Assembly: GCA_964538515.1 (NCBI GenBank)
Contig: CAZIEW010000022.1
Location: forward strand, 1 to 64,000
Reading direction: 5' to 3'
Source: CALBZH01 sp964538515
GTDB taxonomy: Bacteria; Desulfobacterota; Syntrophobacteria; Syntrophobacterales; Syntrophobacteraceae
Length of the DNA stretch: 64,000 nt
The translations under genes and the position numbers were made by a program. Each line of letters starts with the position of its first letter. Position 1 is the stretch's first letter. Shown here piece by piece: positions 26,213 to 34,070 of the stretch. Under the pieces are notes generated by a model. It was not told the origin of the DNA, did not search any database, and saw only the letters and a program-made list of their open reading frames with translations.

Positions 26213-26381
26213 CCCGAGACACGGATGAACACGGATAAGCTCCGTTATCGTTCGTCACCGGCCTGCTTGGTGTCCGAAGGAATGTGGCGGAGCATCATCG
26301 GTGGCTCATGGAAGCTCCACCCATGCCGCCCCTATCCGTGCTCATCCGTGCGTCTATATCCGTGTCCATCCGTGTCTCGGG
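26213..26381. repeat. Dispersed inverted-repeat element (copy A)
   Basis: The 25-base arms at 26213-26237 and 26357-26381 are inverted copies with one mismatch. Each arm contains two tandem ACGGAT units (ACACGGATGAACACGGAT on the left). A further copy, ATCCGTG-CTC-ATCCGTG, lies at about 26334-26350. The 119-base interior has no gene. A degenerate relative occurs at 55131-55303. It fills most of the 283-base gap between korC and livH. Confidence 0.8.
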
Positions 26382-26442
26382 TTGACGCTGCCTATACACT
26401 GATCCGCCCGCGATGAAAAGATCAATATACTCCCATATGGGA

Positions 26443-27030
26443 TCACTCCCCCAGTTCGCTCTCCTCGTCGCGACCGATGTCGGAGCAGCTTGCAAGGTAG
26501 CGTTTGGCGGCTTCAATCCCTAGCTGCAGCGCCTTTCGGTTCAGCTCCTCCGTCCCTCGCGGGACCCGGTTCAGCACGGCTGCCTCGAGACTCGCCAATG
26601 ACACAATCTCCGTGAGGCGCGCCAGAGCCCCCAAGGCAATGATGTTGGCGGCCATTTCCTTGTTGAGCTCCGTTCGGGCCATCTGCGTGAAGGGGATGGC
26701 GACGGCTCGACTGGTAGGCAACTGCTTCACAAACGTCGAATCCACGACGAGGGCTCCCGTGGGCTTGAGGTCGAAGAAGAACGTGTCGCAGGAGCTTTGA
26801 TTCATAGCCAACAGCAGGTCCGGCTTGATGGCCTTGGGGTAGTCGATCTCCTCGTCGCTGATCACGACCTCCGCCTTGCTGGCTCCCCCTCGCGCTTCGG
26901 GCCCGTAGCTCTGAGTCTGGCACACGTATTTGCCGTCGTGGATCCCCGCCGCTTCGGCCAGGATGATTCCCGCGATAATGAGTCCTTGCCCCCCCGACCC
27001 GCTCAAGCGAATTTCATAGCGTCGCGCCAT
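26443..27030 (-). CDS. korC: 2-oxoacid:ferredoxin oxidoreductase, gamma subunit
   Basis: A 195-residue gamma subunit (POR_gamma/KorC). The opening LSGSGGQGLIIAGIILAEAA is the standard glycine-rich start, followed by QTQSYGPEARGGASKAEVVIS. It completes a four-gene korDABC set. The complex oxidatively decarboxylates a 2-oxoacid to acyl-CoA while reducing ferredoxin. Adjacency to putA and an amino-acid transporter favours 2-oxoglutarate or branched-chain 2-oxoacids over pyruvate, but the substrate is inferred. It starts 17 bases after the beta subunit. Confidence 0.9.
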   Translation of the reverse strand: MARRYEIRLSGSGGQGLIIAGIILAEAAGIHDGKYVCQTQSYGPEARGGASKAEVVISDEEIDYPKAIKPDLLLAMNQSSCDTFFFDLKPTGALVVDSTFVKQLPTSRAVAIPFTQMARTELNKEMAANIIALGALARLTEIVSLASLEAAVLNRVPRGTEELNRKALQLGIEAAKRYLASCSDIGRDEESELGE

Positions 27031-27047
27031 CGTCGATCTCCTTCCCC

Positions 27048-27881
27048 CTATTTTGCCGCAGCACGGGCCAATTCGCGGATGCGTTTGTATTCCTGCGTGT
27101 AGCTTGGGAGATCACGATCCGTCAGGACCCCGATCGAAAACTTGCCGGCCATCTCATCTTCTGTCATCGTGCGCGCCTTCTCGACGCGAACCGCGCTCTC
27201 CTTCTGCCACCGGAGCATTTCGATCGCGCCGCCCTGCTTGTTCTTGCGGCCGAACTGGGTGTGACAGTGGGTGATGGTTTCGACGACTGCGAACCCGCGC
27301 TTCCGGATGGCCTTCTCGATCAGGTCGTCGAGCATCGTCGCATGGTACACCGTGCCGCGCGCCACAAAACCGGCGCCGGCCGTGACCGCGAGCTCCGCGA
27401 TGGAGAATGCGTGCTCGATGTGCCCATAGAGCGCCGTGGTCGCTCGCGCCCCGTAAGGAGTGGTTGGCGAATACTGACCGCCCGTCATGCCGTAGATGCT
27501 GTTGTTCAGGATGATGGCCGTGAGGTTCAGATTGCGCCGCGCCGCATGGATGAAATGATTGCCGCCGATGGCCGTGGCATCCCCATCCCCCATGACCACG
27601 ATCACCTGTAGCTTTGGATTGGCGAGCTTCACCCCCGTTGCGAAGGTGAGAGCCCGTCCATGCGTCGTGTGCAGCGTGTTGAAATCGACATAGACGGGCA
27701 GCCGCCCCGAGCATCCGATCCCCGAAACCAGCACGATCTCGTCCTTTTCGTAGCCGGTCCGATCGATCGCGCGGATGAGCGCTCCCAGCACGATGCCGTT
27801 GCCGCATCCCGGACACCAGACGTGCGGGAATTTCTTATCGTGTCGCAGGTACTTATGAATGAGCTTGGTGACTTCCGCCAT
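27048..27881 (-). CDS. korB: 2-oxoacid:ferredoxin oxidoreductase, beta subunit
   Basis: A 277-residue TPP-binding subunit. The N-terminal CPGCGNG motif (about residues 20-26) and the thiamine-diphosphate/Mg2+ site VVMGDGDATAIGGNHF followed by NLTAIILNNSIYGMTGGQ are intact. KorB proteins of this length lack a ferredoxin-type insert; the iron-sulfur clusters come from korD. ATG 27881 (MAEVTKLIHKYL) is chosen because it starts the conserved region and has AGGAAG upstream; the frame extends further back into korA without homology. Confidence 0.92.
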   Translation of the reverse strand: MAEVTKLIHKYLRHDKKFPHVWCPGCGNGIVLGALIRAIDRTGYEKDEIVLVSGIGCSGRLPVYVDFNTLHTTHGRALTFATGVKLANPKLQVIVVMGDGDATAIGGNHFIHAARRNLNLTAIILNNSIYGMTGGQYSPTTPYGARATTALYGHIEHAFSIAELAVTAGAGFVARGTVYHATMLDDLIEKAIRKRGFAVVETITHCHTQFGRKNKQGGAIEMLRWQKESAVRVEKARTMTEDEMAGKFSIGVLTDRDLPSYTQEYKRIRELARAAAK

Positions 27882-27913
27882 GGTCTTCCTGCCTCTCCCC
27901 GCAAAGGACATGC

Positions 27914-29065
27914 TTAAGGTTGGAGCTTCACGAGTGCCGTGAGGATCTCTTCGGGCGAGATGAGTCCCCCGTCGATGCGGTTGATGGTCTCGACCCGCGT
28001 CAGGCCTTGGTTGATCCGCTTGACCTCCCGCGACACCTGCCCCATGTTCAGCTCGGGCACGAGCACCGCTCGGATGCGCCTCAGATGCGGTGTCAGGATC
28101 TGCCTCGGAAACGGCCAAAGCGTGATCAACTGCAGAAGACCCGCCCGAATCCCCCGGGCTCGAGCCTCACGCACCGCACGACGCGCCGAGCGAGCCACCG
28201 ATCCGTAGGCGATCACCGCGATCTCGGCATCCTCCGTGCTCTCCTCGTCCACCATCTGGATCTCGTAGAAGTGCTGGTTGATCTTGCGAAACAACCGGTT
28301 CAGGAAGGGAACGATCTCGTCCTGACGCTGCGTGGGAAACCCCCTCACGTCATGGACGAGCCCCGTCACATGGTAGCGGTAACCGTCCCCGAAAATGCCC
28401 ATGGGCGGGACGCCCCGGCTGTTGTTCTCATAGGGGATGTACCACTCAGGGGGCATGTTGGGGCGAATTCGGTCGACGATCTCGATCTCCTCCCGGTGAG
28501 GCAGACGGATCAGTTCGCGCGTGTGGGCCACCACTTCGTCTGCCAAAATGATGACGGGAGTCCGATATTTCTCGGAGAGATTGAACGCTTTGACGGTGAG
28601 GTCGAAGCAGTCCCGGGTCGTGGAGACGGCCAGCACGATGATCGGGTGATCCCCGTGCGTGCCCCAGCGCGCCTGCATGACATCCCCCTGGCTCGGGCAG
28701 GTAGGCAGCCCGGTGCTGGGACCGCCCCGCATGACATTCACGATGACGCACGGCACTTCGGCGATGCAGGCAAAACCCAGGTTCTCTTGCATCAATGAGA
28801 AGCCAGGCCCGCTCGTGGCCGTCATGGACTTGGCGCCCGCCAGCGACGCGCCTATAACCGCTCCCATGCTGGCGATTTCATCCTCCATTTGGATGAAGGT
28901 CCCTCCCATGGCGGGAAGGCGGTATGACATCACCTCACTGATTTCCGTGGCGGGCGTGATGGGATAGCCGGCGAAAAAGGTGCAGCCCGCCGCAAGCGCC
29001 CCTTCCACGATGGCCTCGTTTCCCTGCAGCAGAAGCGGACGTCCCGGGGCTTTCTTTGGACTCAC
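27914..29065 (-). CDS. korA: 2-oxoacid:ferredoxin oxidoreductase, alpha subunit
   Basis: A 383-residue alpha subunit. The POR_N pyrimidine-binding domain has GNEAIVEGALAAGCTFFAGYPITPATEI, EDEIASMGAVIGASLAGAKS-type sequence and TATSGPGFSLMQENLGFA (each typical of KorA/VorB). The C-terminal transketolase-like domain has VIAYGSVARSARRAVREARA and a PFPR motif. It lies 21 bases after korD and 32 bases before korB. It is cytoplasmic and oxygen-sensitive by family. Confidence 0.92.
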   Translation of the reverse strand: MSPKKAPGRPLLLQGNEAIVEGALAAGCTFFAGYPITPATEISEVMSYRLPAMGGTFIQMEDEIASMGAVIGASLAGAKSMTATSGPGFSLMQENLGFACIAEVPCVIVNVMRGGPSTGLPTCPSQGDVMQARWGTHGDHPIIVLAVSTTRDCFDLTVKAFNLSEKYRTPVIILADEVVAHTRELIRLPHREEIEIVDRIRPNMPPEWYIPYENNSRGVPPMGIFGDGYRYHVTGLVHDVRGFPTQRQDEIVPFLNRLFRKINQHFYEIQMVDEESTEDAEIAVIAYGSVARSARRAVREARARGIRAGLLQLITLWPFPRQILTPHLRRIRAVLVPELNMGQVSREVKRINQGLTRVETINRIDGGLISPEEILTALVKLQP

Positions 29066-29086
29066 GAACTCTCCCTCCTTCCTGTC

Positions 29087-29413
29087 TCACTCATCCTCGG
29101 CGACAATCCTTGGGGATTTGGTCTCGCGGACGCTGATGGCGAAATCGGGGCAGTGGATCTCGCACCACCCACACCCACTGCATTGATCGGAGCTGACCAC
29201 AACCGGGGACCCGTTTTCATCCAGGGTGATGCAATGCTTCGGGCAGAAGGCCGCACAAATCCCGCACGATTTGCACCAGCCCCGGAAGATATCGATATCA
29301 TAGCTTTTCTTAGACTTTTTTCCCGTTCCGGAGCGCCCCGTTTCTTCATCCTCCTCGGCTCCCGAAGCCTGAATCGTTCTTGACGGTTCGTCGATACTTC
29401 TTGGGTCGATCAT
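29087..29413 (-). CDS. korD: 2-oxoacid:ferredoxin oxidoreductase, delta (2x[4Fe-4S]) subunit
   Basis: A 108-residue ferredoxin-like subunit. A charged N-terminal tail (about 40 residues) is followed by two [4Fe-4S] motifs, CKSCGICAAFCP and CSGCGWCEIHCP. It relays electrons from the TPP site to free ferredoxin. AAGGA lies 8 bases before the ATG. It begins 41 bases after the putA stop, making a putA-korDABC transcription unit likely. Confidence 0.92.
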   Translation of the reverse strand: MIDPRSIDEPSRTIQASGAEEDEETGRSGTGKKSKKSYDIDIFRGWCKSCGICAAFCPKHCITLDENGSPVVVSSDQCSGCGWCEIHCPDFAISVRETKSPRIVAEDE

Positions 29414-29454
29414 CGAGAAATCCTTCAGTAAAGGGCTTCAACGTCATGCCGCTG

Positions 29455-32400
29455 TCAAATACGACGTGCCGGGAGCGTCCCTCCCGCGCACACATCTCGT
29501 TCAACCGAAAAGGCGGCCAAGGGACCCGCAGCGCGCTCACCCAGATTGCCGTAACGGTGGTAATTGTTGCAGATGGACTGCTGTCGCAGGTAATGAAGCA
29601 GCTCGATACGGCCTTCCATGACGACCGGGCTCCGCGCAATGTAGAACCCCGTCTTGGCGGCCGCCTCAAAGACCTCGTCCGGGACGCGGTCGGCCCCGGC
29701 GTAGCGAATCCGCGAGACGACGGGGATGCTGTGGATGAGGTCCCTGTCCGTTTGAAAAACCAGTGGGCTTCCGCCCAACAGTCGCTTCCCCTGCTCGCCA
29801 CGAAGAAAGGCGACAACACCGTTCTCCAAGCCCACGGGAACACTCACGCGGAGGCCGCAGCCCGCAATGAGGGACGCAGCGATCCGCCCGATCGTCTCGA
29901 AGAGCGAATCGGCCTCGTGCAGCCGCACCACGACCGTCCCCACCGGCTGGTAGCGCAGGAGGTTGTCCTGTCCCCTCAGGTGAAAAAAATCCCTCGGCTT
30001 CTCAAACACGTGCTCGAAACGGAACAGGTAGCTCTTGATGGCGCGGACCGCCTTTCGCAGGTCGGAGGCATGCTCCGAGCATTCACCCCACAGCAGCTTG
30101 AGCTGCCATTGCAAAGCCAACCGAAGCAACGTGTGTTCCTTCTCGATGGGTCCCACCTCCGGAAACCCTTCTTCCTCAAAATCCATGAGGAAAGCCACAT
30201 AGTCGGGGCCTCCCGCCTTCATGCCCGCACCCAGAACGGACTTCCCCATGCCCCCGAACGGCTGCCGCAGGGTGATCGCTCCCGTCGTGGACCGGTTGAT
30301 GTAAAGGTTCCCCGCTCGGATTTTCGTTTTCCAGAGCTCCTGCTCTCTGGAATCCAGGCTCTCGAGACCCGACGTAAGCCCATAGCCCGTCTGGTTGGCA
30401 AACTCGATCGCCTCCTCCAGGTCACGGGCCTCGATGACCCCCAGCACGGGACCGAAGAGCTCGGTCATGTGCGTAAAGGAGCCCGCCTTCACATCCCACT
30501 TGATCCCGGGCGTCCACAAGCGGGGATTTCCTTCGACCGGACCGGGCTTGAGTGCCCACGACTCGCCCGCTTCAAGCTCGGTCAGCCCACGCTCCAGGTC
30601 CCCCGAGGGGACCCGGGCCAAGGGCCCCATCTTGTTTTTGAAATCCCAGGCGGAGCCGACGCCGAGGCTTTCGGCCGCATCCACCAGTTGTCTCTTGAAA
30701 TCAGAGTCTCTGTAAATCTCACGCTCCAGTATGAGCAGTGAGGTGGCCGAGCATTTCTGACCGGAATTCCCGAAAGCGGAGACAATCACATGCTTGATGG
30801 CTTGGTCCCGGTCCGCAAGCGCCGTGACGATCGTCGCATTCTTGCCGCCCGTTTCTGCACTCAAATGTGCGGAAGGGCGCCGCTGCAGGATCTTGAGTCC
30901 CGTCTCCGTGCCACCGGTAAGGATAATGACGTCCACGCCGGGATGGCTGGTGAGTCTACCCCCGGCGCCGGCTCCAGAGCAAGGCACGAACTGCAGCACG
31001 TTTTTCGAGATCCCGGCGCCCCAGAAGCACTCACAAAGCAGCCACCCCGCCAGAACAGCATCCGATGACGGCTTGAAGACAACGGTATTTCCCGCGGCCA
31101 GCGCAGCGGCGATTCCTCCGCACGGGATCGCGATCGGGAAGTTCCACGGCGAAATCACGACGGCAACCCCTTTGCCCTTCGCTTTCACCTGCGGGAGGGT
31201 CGTGAACGTTTGGACGGAAAAGGGGTAAAATTCAGCGAAGTCGACCGCTTCAGACACCTCGACGTCCGCTTCGGTGAAGACCTTCCCGGTATTCGCGGCA
31301 GCAGCTCCGATGAGATCCCCACGCCTTCGGCGCAGCTCCGCCGCCACCTGCGAAAGTACGGCGTGACGCTCCTCGGGTGTCCGCGCTCGCCAGCCGTCGG
31401 GATCTGCTTTCGCCACCGCGACGGCACGATCCACATCGTCCCCACTTGCCAATGCGAACCGGGCCACGCACACCTGCTCCGGGAGCTGGGACGGATCGAC
31501 GCAATCGCGGGTCTCCCGCCCCGAGAAGATCGGCTCACCTCCGATGATGAGGGGAATCTCGATGGGGGTATCGGAAGCGCTTTTCTTCCACTTGCTGCGA
31601 ATGGCGTCCGCCCACCGTCGGTTAGCCGGAAGGGACCAATCCGTATCGGGCTCGTTCACGAGCTCCCCGTCCCAGTAGGTCCCCCTTGGCTCGCTGAACG
31701 ATTCCGTCAACCGATTCTGGCTCCGGTGGGGACGGTCACTGACCGTGTCGCGGTGCTCCCAGGAGGCGACGAACTGGTTTTTGAGGAAGGCCCATTCTTT
31801 GGAATCGGTGCGGAGTCGGGGAATATAGCGGAGGAAGTTCTCCTCGGAGGTATTCTCGTCGAGGCGCCGAATGAGGTACGCGATCCCGTTGATGAATTCC
31901 TTGCGGCCGGCGACCGGCGCGTAGACGAGAACCCCACCCGTCATTTCCTGGATGGCACGTCGAACGTGATCGGCCATGCCTTCCAGCATTTCAAAGGTGA
32001 AGTAATCCGTGACCCCGTTGCGCTCGGCGACCTTCCGAGCGTAGGCGAGCTCGAAAAGATTGTGCGACGCAATGCCGAGGTGAACCGCCCGGATGTTCTC
32101 CGGCTGCATCCCGAAGTCCACCAGCCGTTTGTAGTTGGCGTCCACGTCGCGCTTGTTGTCGTAGGGAGCCGGCGGCCAGTTGTGGAGCGCCGCCTCGAGC
32201 AGCTCCATTTCCATGTTGGCGCCCTTGACGATCCTGACCCGGACCGGACTGCCGCCCCGTTCGATGCGTCGCCGCGCCCAATCCGTCAGTCGACGCAGAA
32301 TCGACCCGGAATCTGGAAGGTAGGCCTGCAGGACGATTCCGGCCGTATAGCCCAGGAGATCGTCCTGCTCGAGGGTCTGGATGAAGGCCTCGACGGTCGT

Positions 32401-33123
32401 CTCCAGGTCACGGTATTCCTCCATGTCGAGGTTCACGAGCTTGGGAGCCTTGGCCCCGTCTCGACCAATGTATTCGGTGTCACGCGCAACGCGGTACAGC
32501 GTTGAAAGCCTCTCCTTGAGGACGGCGACACTGTGCTCGTGGGCAATGGGGTGGATCTGCGAATAGATGGTGGAAACCTTGACAGAGATGCATTCGACAT
32601 CCGGGGATCGCAGTGTTTCGATGTACTGCGCAAGACGCCTTTCAGCCTCCTTCTCCCCCAGCACCGCCTCGCCAAGAAGGTTGACGTTCGTGCGAGCTCC
32701 CTCGTCTCTCCGCTTCTCGAGGTAGGCGCCGAGCCGGTCCGGCTCGCCCGGAATGATGGCGCGGCTGCTCTCCTCCCTCATGGTCTCGACCATCTTGGGA
32801 ACCGTCCATGCAGCAGGTCGACCTCGCATCCACAAGAAAAGGCGCGCGAGCCATCGGTCCTTCCACGAAAAAAATTCAGGGATTCCAAAGGACTTGAGAA
32901 GGAAGACGATTTGATCGGCCACACGCGCATCGTCCGCGGCTCGAAAGCTCTGATCGAGGAGCTTGGCCAAAACGACCTTGTCCCGAGGATGGCTCAGGAG
33001 ACGCTGCATCCGAGCCTGGTGTGCTCTTTCATCGCGCGTCAGAAGGCGATTGGCCTGCGTCTGCCAACGCTCGGCCAATCGGATCGACTCCGTGACGAGG
33101 GAATCTGTCTGTTGCGTGTTCAT
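29455..33123 (-). CDS. putA: Bifunctional proline dehydrogenase / pyrroline-5-carboxylate dehydrogenase, PutA
   Basis: A 1222-residue trifunctional-length PutA without an N-terminal DNA-binding domain. The FAD-dependent proline dehydrogenase barrel covers about 100-440, with VRIVKGANMEMELLEA and VHLGIASHNLFEL. The NAD-dependent aldehyde dehydrogenase covers about 530-990, with HLSAETGGKNATIV (general-base Glu) and FGNSGQKCSATSLL (nucleophile Cys). A C-terminal ALDH-like domain ends in ELLHYLRQQSICNNYHRYGN, the conserved PutA tail. It converts proline to glutamate, feeding 2-oxoglutarate. ATG 33123 (MNTQQTDSL) has AAGGAG upstream; the longer frame to 33201 lacks homology. Confidence 0.93.
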   Translation of the reverse strand: MNTQQTDSLVTESIRLAERWQTQANRLLTRDERAHQARMQRLLSHPRDKVVLAKLLDQSFRAADDARVADQIVFLLKSFGIPEFFSWKDRWLARLFLWMRGRPAAWTVPKMVETMREESSRAIIPGEPDRLGAYLEKRRDEGARTNVNLLGEAVLGEKEAERRLAQYIETLRSPDVECISVKVSTIYSQIHPIAHEHSVAVLKERLSTLYRVARDTEYIGRDGAKAPKLVNLDMEEYRDLETTVEAFIQTLEQDDLLGYTAGIVLQAYLPDSGSILRRLTDWARRRIERGGSPVRVRIVKGANMEMELLEAALHNWPPAPYDNKRDVDANYKRLVDFGMQPENIRAVHLGIASHNLFELAYARKVAERNGVTDYFTFEMLEGMADHVRRAIQEMTGGVLVYAPVAGRKEFINGIAYLIRRLDENTSEENFLRYIPRLRTDSKEWAFLKNQFVASWEHRDTVSDRPHRSQNRLTESFSEPRGTYWDGELVNEPDTDWSLPANRRWADAIRSKWKKSASDTPIEIPLIIGGEPIFSGRETRDCVDPSQLPEQVCVARFALASGDDVDRAVAVAKADPDGWRARTPEERHAVLSQVAAELRRRRGDLIGAAAANTGKVFTEADVEVSEAVDFAEFYPFSVQTFTTLPQVKAKGKGVAVVISPWNFPIAIPCGGIAAALAAGNTVVFKPSSDAVLAGWLLCECFWGAGISKNVLQFVPCSGAGAGGRLTSHPGVDVIILTGGTETGLKILQRRPSAHLSAETGGKNATIVTALADRDQAIKHVIVSAFGNSGQKCSATSLLILEREIYRDSDFKRQLVDAAESLGVGSAWDFKNKMGPLARVPSGDLERGLTELEAGESWALKPGPVEGNPRLWTPGIKWDVKAGSFTHMTELFGPVLGVIEARDLEEAIEFANQTGYGLTSGLESLDSREQELWKTKIRAGNLYINRSTTGAITLRQPFGGMGKSVLGAGMKAGGPDYVAFLMDFEEEGFPEVGPIEKEHTLLRLALQWQLKLLWGECSEHASDLRKAVRAIKSYLFRFEHVFEKPRDFFHLRGQDNLLRYQPVGTVVVRLHEADSLFETIGRIAASLIAGCGLRVSVPVGLENGVVAFLRGEQGKRLLGGSPLVFQTDRDLIHSIPVVSRIRYAGADRVPDEVFEAAAKTGFYIARSPVVMEGRIELLHYLRQQSICNNYHRYGNLGERAAGPLAAFSVERDVCAGGTLPARRI

Positions 33124-33425
33124 CGCAGTGCAGCTCCTTGGCACCGATCGTAAGCGACTCGACCGTTCCGGCAGACCGCCTCCGAGAGCCGCAAACTTCA
33201 AGAGAAGGCGAATCGGAGTGGACTCTCAGATCTTTCATGTAACGATGGAACGTCGGGAGGTCAATCCGAAAGAGGCCCAGGCTGCAAACGGGAACAGCTT
33301 TCGACCGGAATCCGTCGCACGCCGCATCGAGAATCCGACGTTGGACGCTGCGCCCATGGCCGGTCATCCTTAGAATGGTGAAAGGGTAACAGGAAGGTTG
33401 CCCGATGACACTCAGGAGGTACACG
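33124..33425. other. Intergenic region between putA and a small unknown gene
   Basis: 302 bases with no convincing gene. It contains the divergent control regions of putA (minus) and the 92-residue unknown (plus). A weak sigma-70-like site for putA is listed separately. A 42-codon frame from 33245 has no recognisable feature. Confidence 0.5.
33236..33264 (-). promoter_or_regulatory. Weak candidate sigma-70 promoter for putA
   Basis: On the minus strand TTGACC (33264-33259) is followed after 17 bases by TACATG (33241-33236). The -35 matches five of six consensus bases and the -10 only three. It would give a leader of about 105 bases. Confidence 0.25.
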
Positions 33426-33704
33426 ATGAAACTCCAGCCAATTTTGAATATCGAAGATTCCCGGGAAGTTGCCTCAACTATCATCGACCATCAGGCGAGT
33501 ACTCTCTTTCCCACCATGGATGTTGACCAGCTTGCCACAGGAGAGCAGAGCTTCTCGGTCTCCTGGACCAGATCCGATGGAAGCTGCGAGGAAATCGACT
33601 CCTGCAGCGGCCCGGATTGGAAGCAGTGCGCGGTTGCGGCGCTTGCGAGCGCGCTTTGGAAATCCCATGAATGTTGGAACAGGACCGTGGCTGAAGCCGC
33701 TTGA
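33426..33704 (+). CDS. Small protein of unknown function
   Basis: A 92-residue soluble, mildly acidic protein with no signal peptide or membrane segment. I do not recognise it. Four cysteines (CEEIDSC, QCAVAALAS, ECWNRT) are spread over the C-terminal half. The gene is supported by a strong AGGAGG 7 bases before ATG 33426 and by a good intrinsic terminator 47 bases after the stop, which together suggest a real single-gene transcript. A slightly longer frame starts at 33405 but has no ribosome-binding site. Confidence 0.7.
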   Translation: MKLQPILNIEDSREVASTIIDHQASTLFPTMDVDQLATGEQSFSVSWTRSDGSCEEIDSCSGPDWKQCAVAALASALWKSHECWNRTVAEAA

Positions 33705-33750
33705 TCCGCAAGCGGCCTCCCATTGAAGATTCAGCCAGGCATGGTAAGAC

Positions 33751-33783
33751 ACGGGGAGTGCGGGTCAATCCGCCTCCCCGTTT
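33751..33783 (+). terminator. Intrinsic terminator
   Basis: ACGGGGAG (33751-33758) pairs perfectly with CTCCCCGT (33774-33781). An inner GCGG/CCGC pair shortens the loop, and the hairpin is followed by TTTCT. It ends the transcript of the 92-residue unknown. Confidence 0.7.
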
Positions 33784-33816
33784 CTCGTCCTGGACGCGCT
33801 CGGATTCCAGGAGGTG

Positions 33817-33923
33817 ACTTCTCAATAAGTTCGGGTAATGTCGGGGCTGTAGGTCGGGTTTCCAACCCGACAGCCGCAGCCAGGGCGTCGGGATGGAATC
33901 CCGACCTACGCTTATTGAGAAGT
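33817..33923. repeat. Palindromic dispersed-repeat-like element
   Basis: Perfect 13-base outer arms ACTTCTCAATAAG (33817-33829) and CTTATTGAGAAGT (33911-33923) enclose two short hairpins, GTCGGGTT-TCC-AACCCGAC and GTCGGGAT-GGA-ATCCCGAC. The whole 107 bases can fold into a cloverleaf-like structure. Such GTCGGG-rich palindromes resemble REP/small palindromic elements. It sits in the 366-base gap (33705-34070) before the MBOAT gene; no gene is seen in that gap. Confidence 0.75.
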
Positions 33924-34070
33924 TACCAGGAGGACATTTCCTCATCCCCATGGGCGGTTGCCAAGGCAGAAACCTTCCAGTAGACTGCTGCCCGTCCAAG
34001 CTCGGAAGCTTTCGATGCAGGACCGTTGGTCTGGATTTGATGAGATTGTCCAACCCGGAAGCGTAGCAGC

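Noticed and set aside
33245..33373. Short 42-codon frame upstream of the 92-residue unknown
   Set aside because: Lies within the likely putA control region, no ribosome-binding site and no protein-like pattern.
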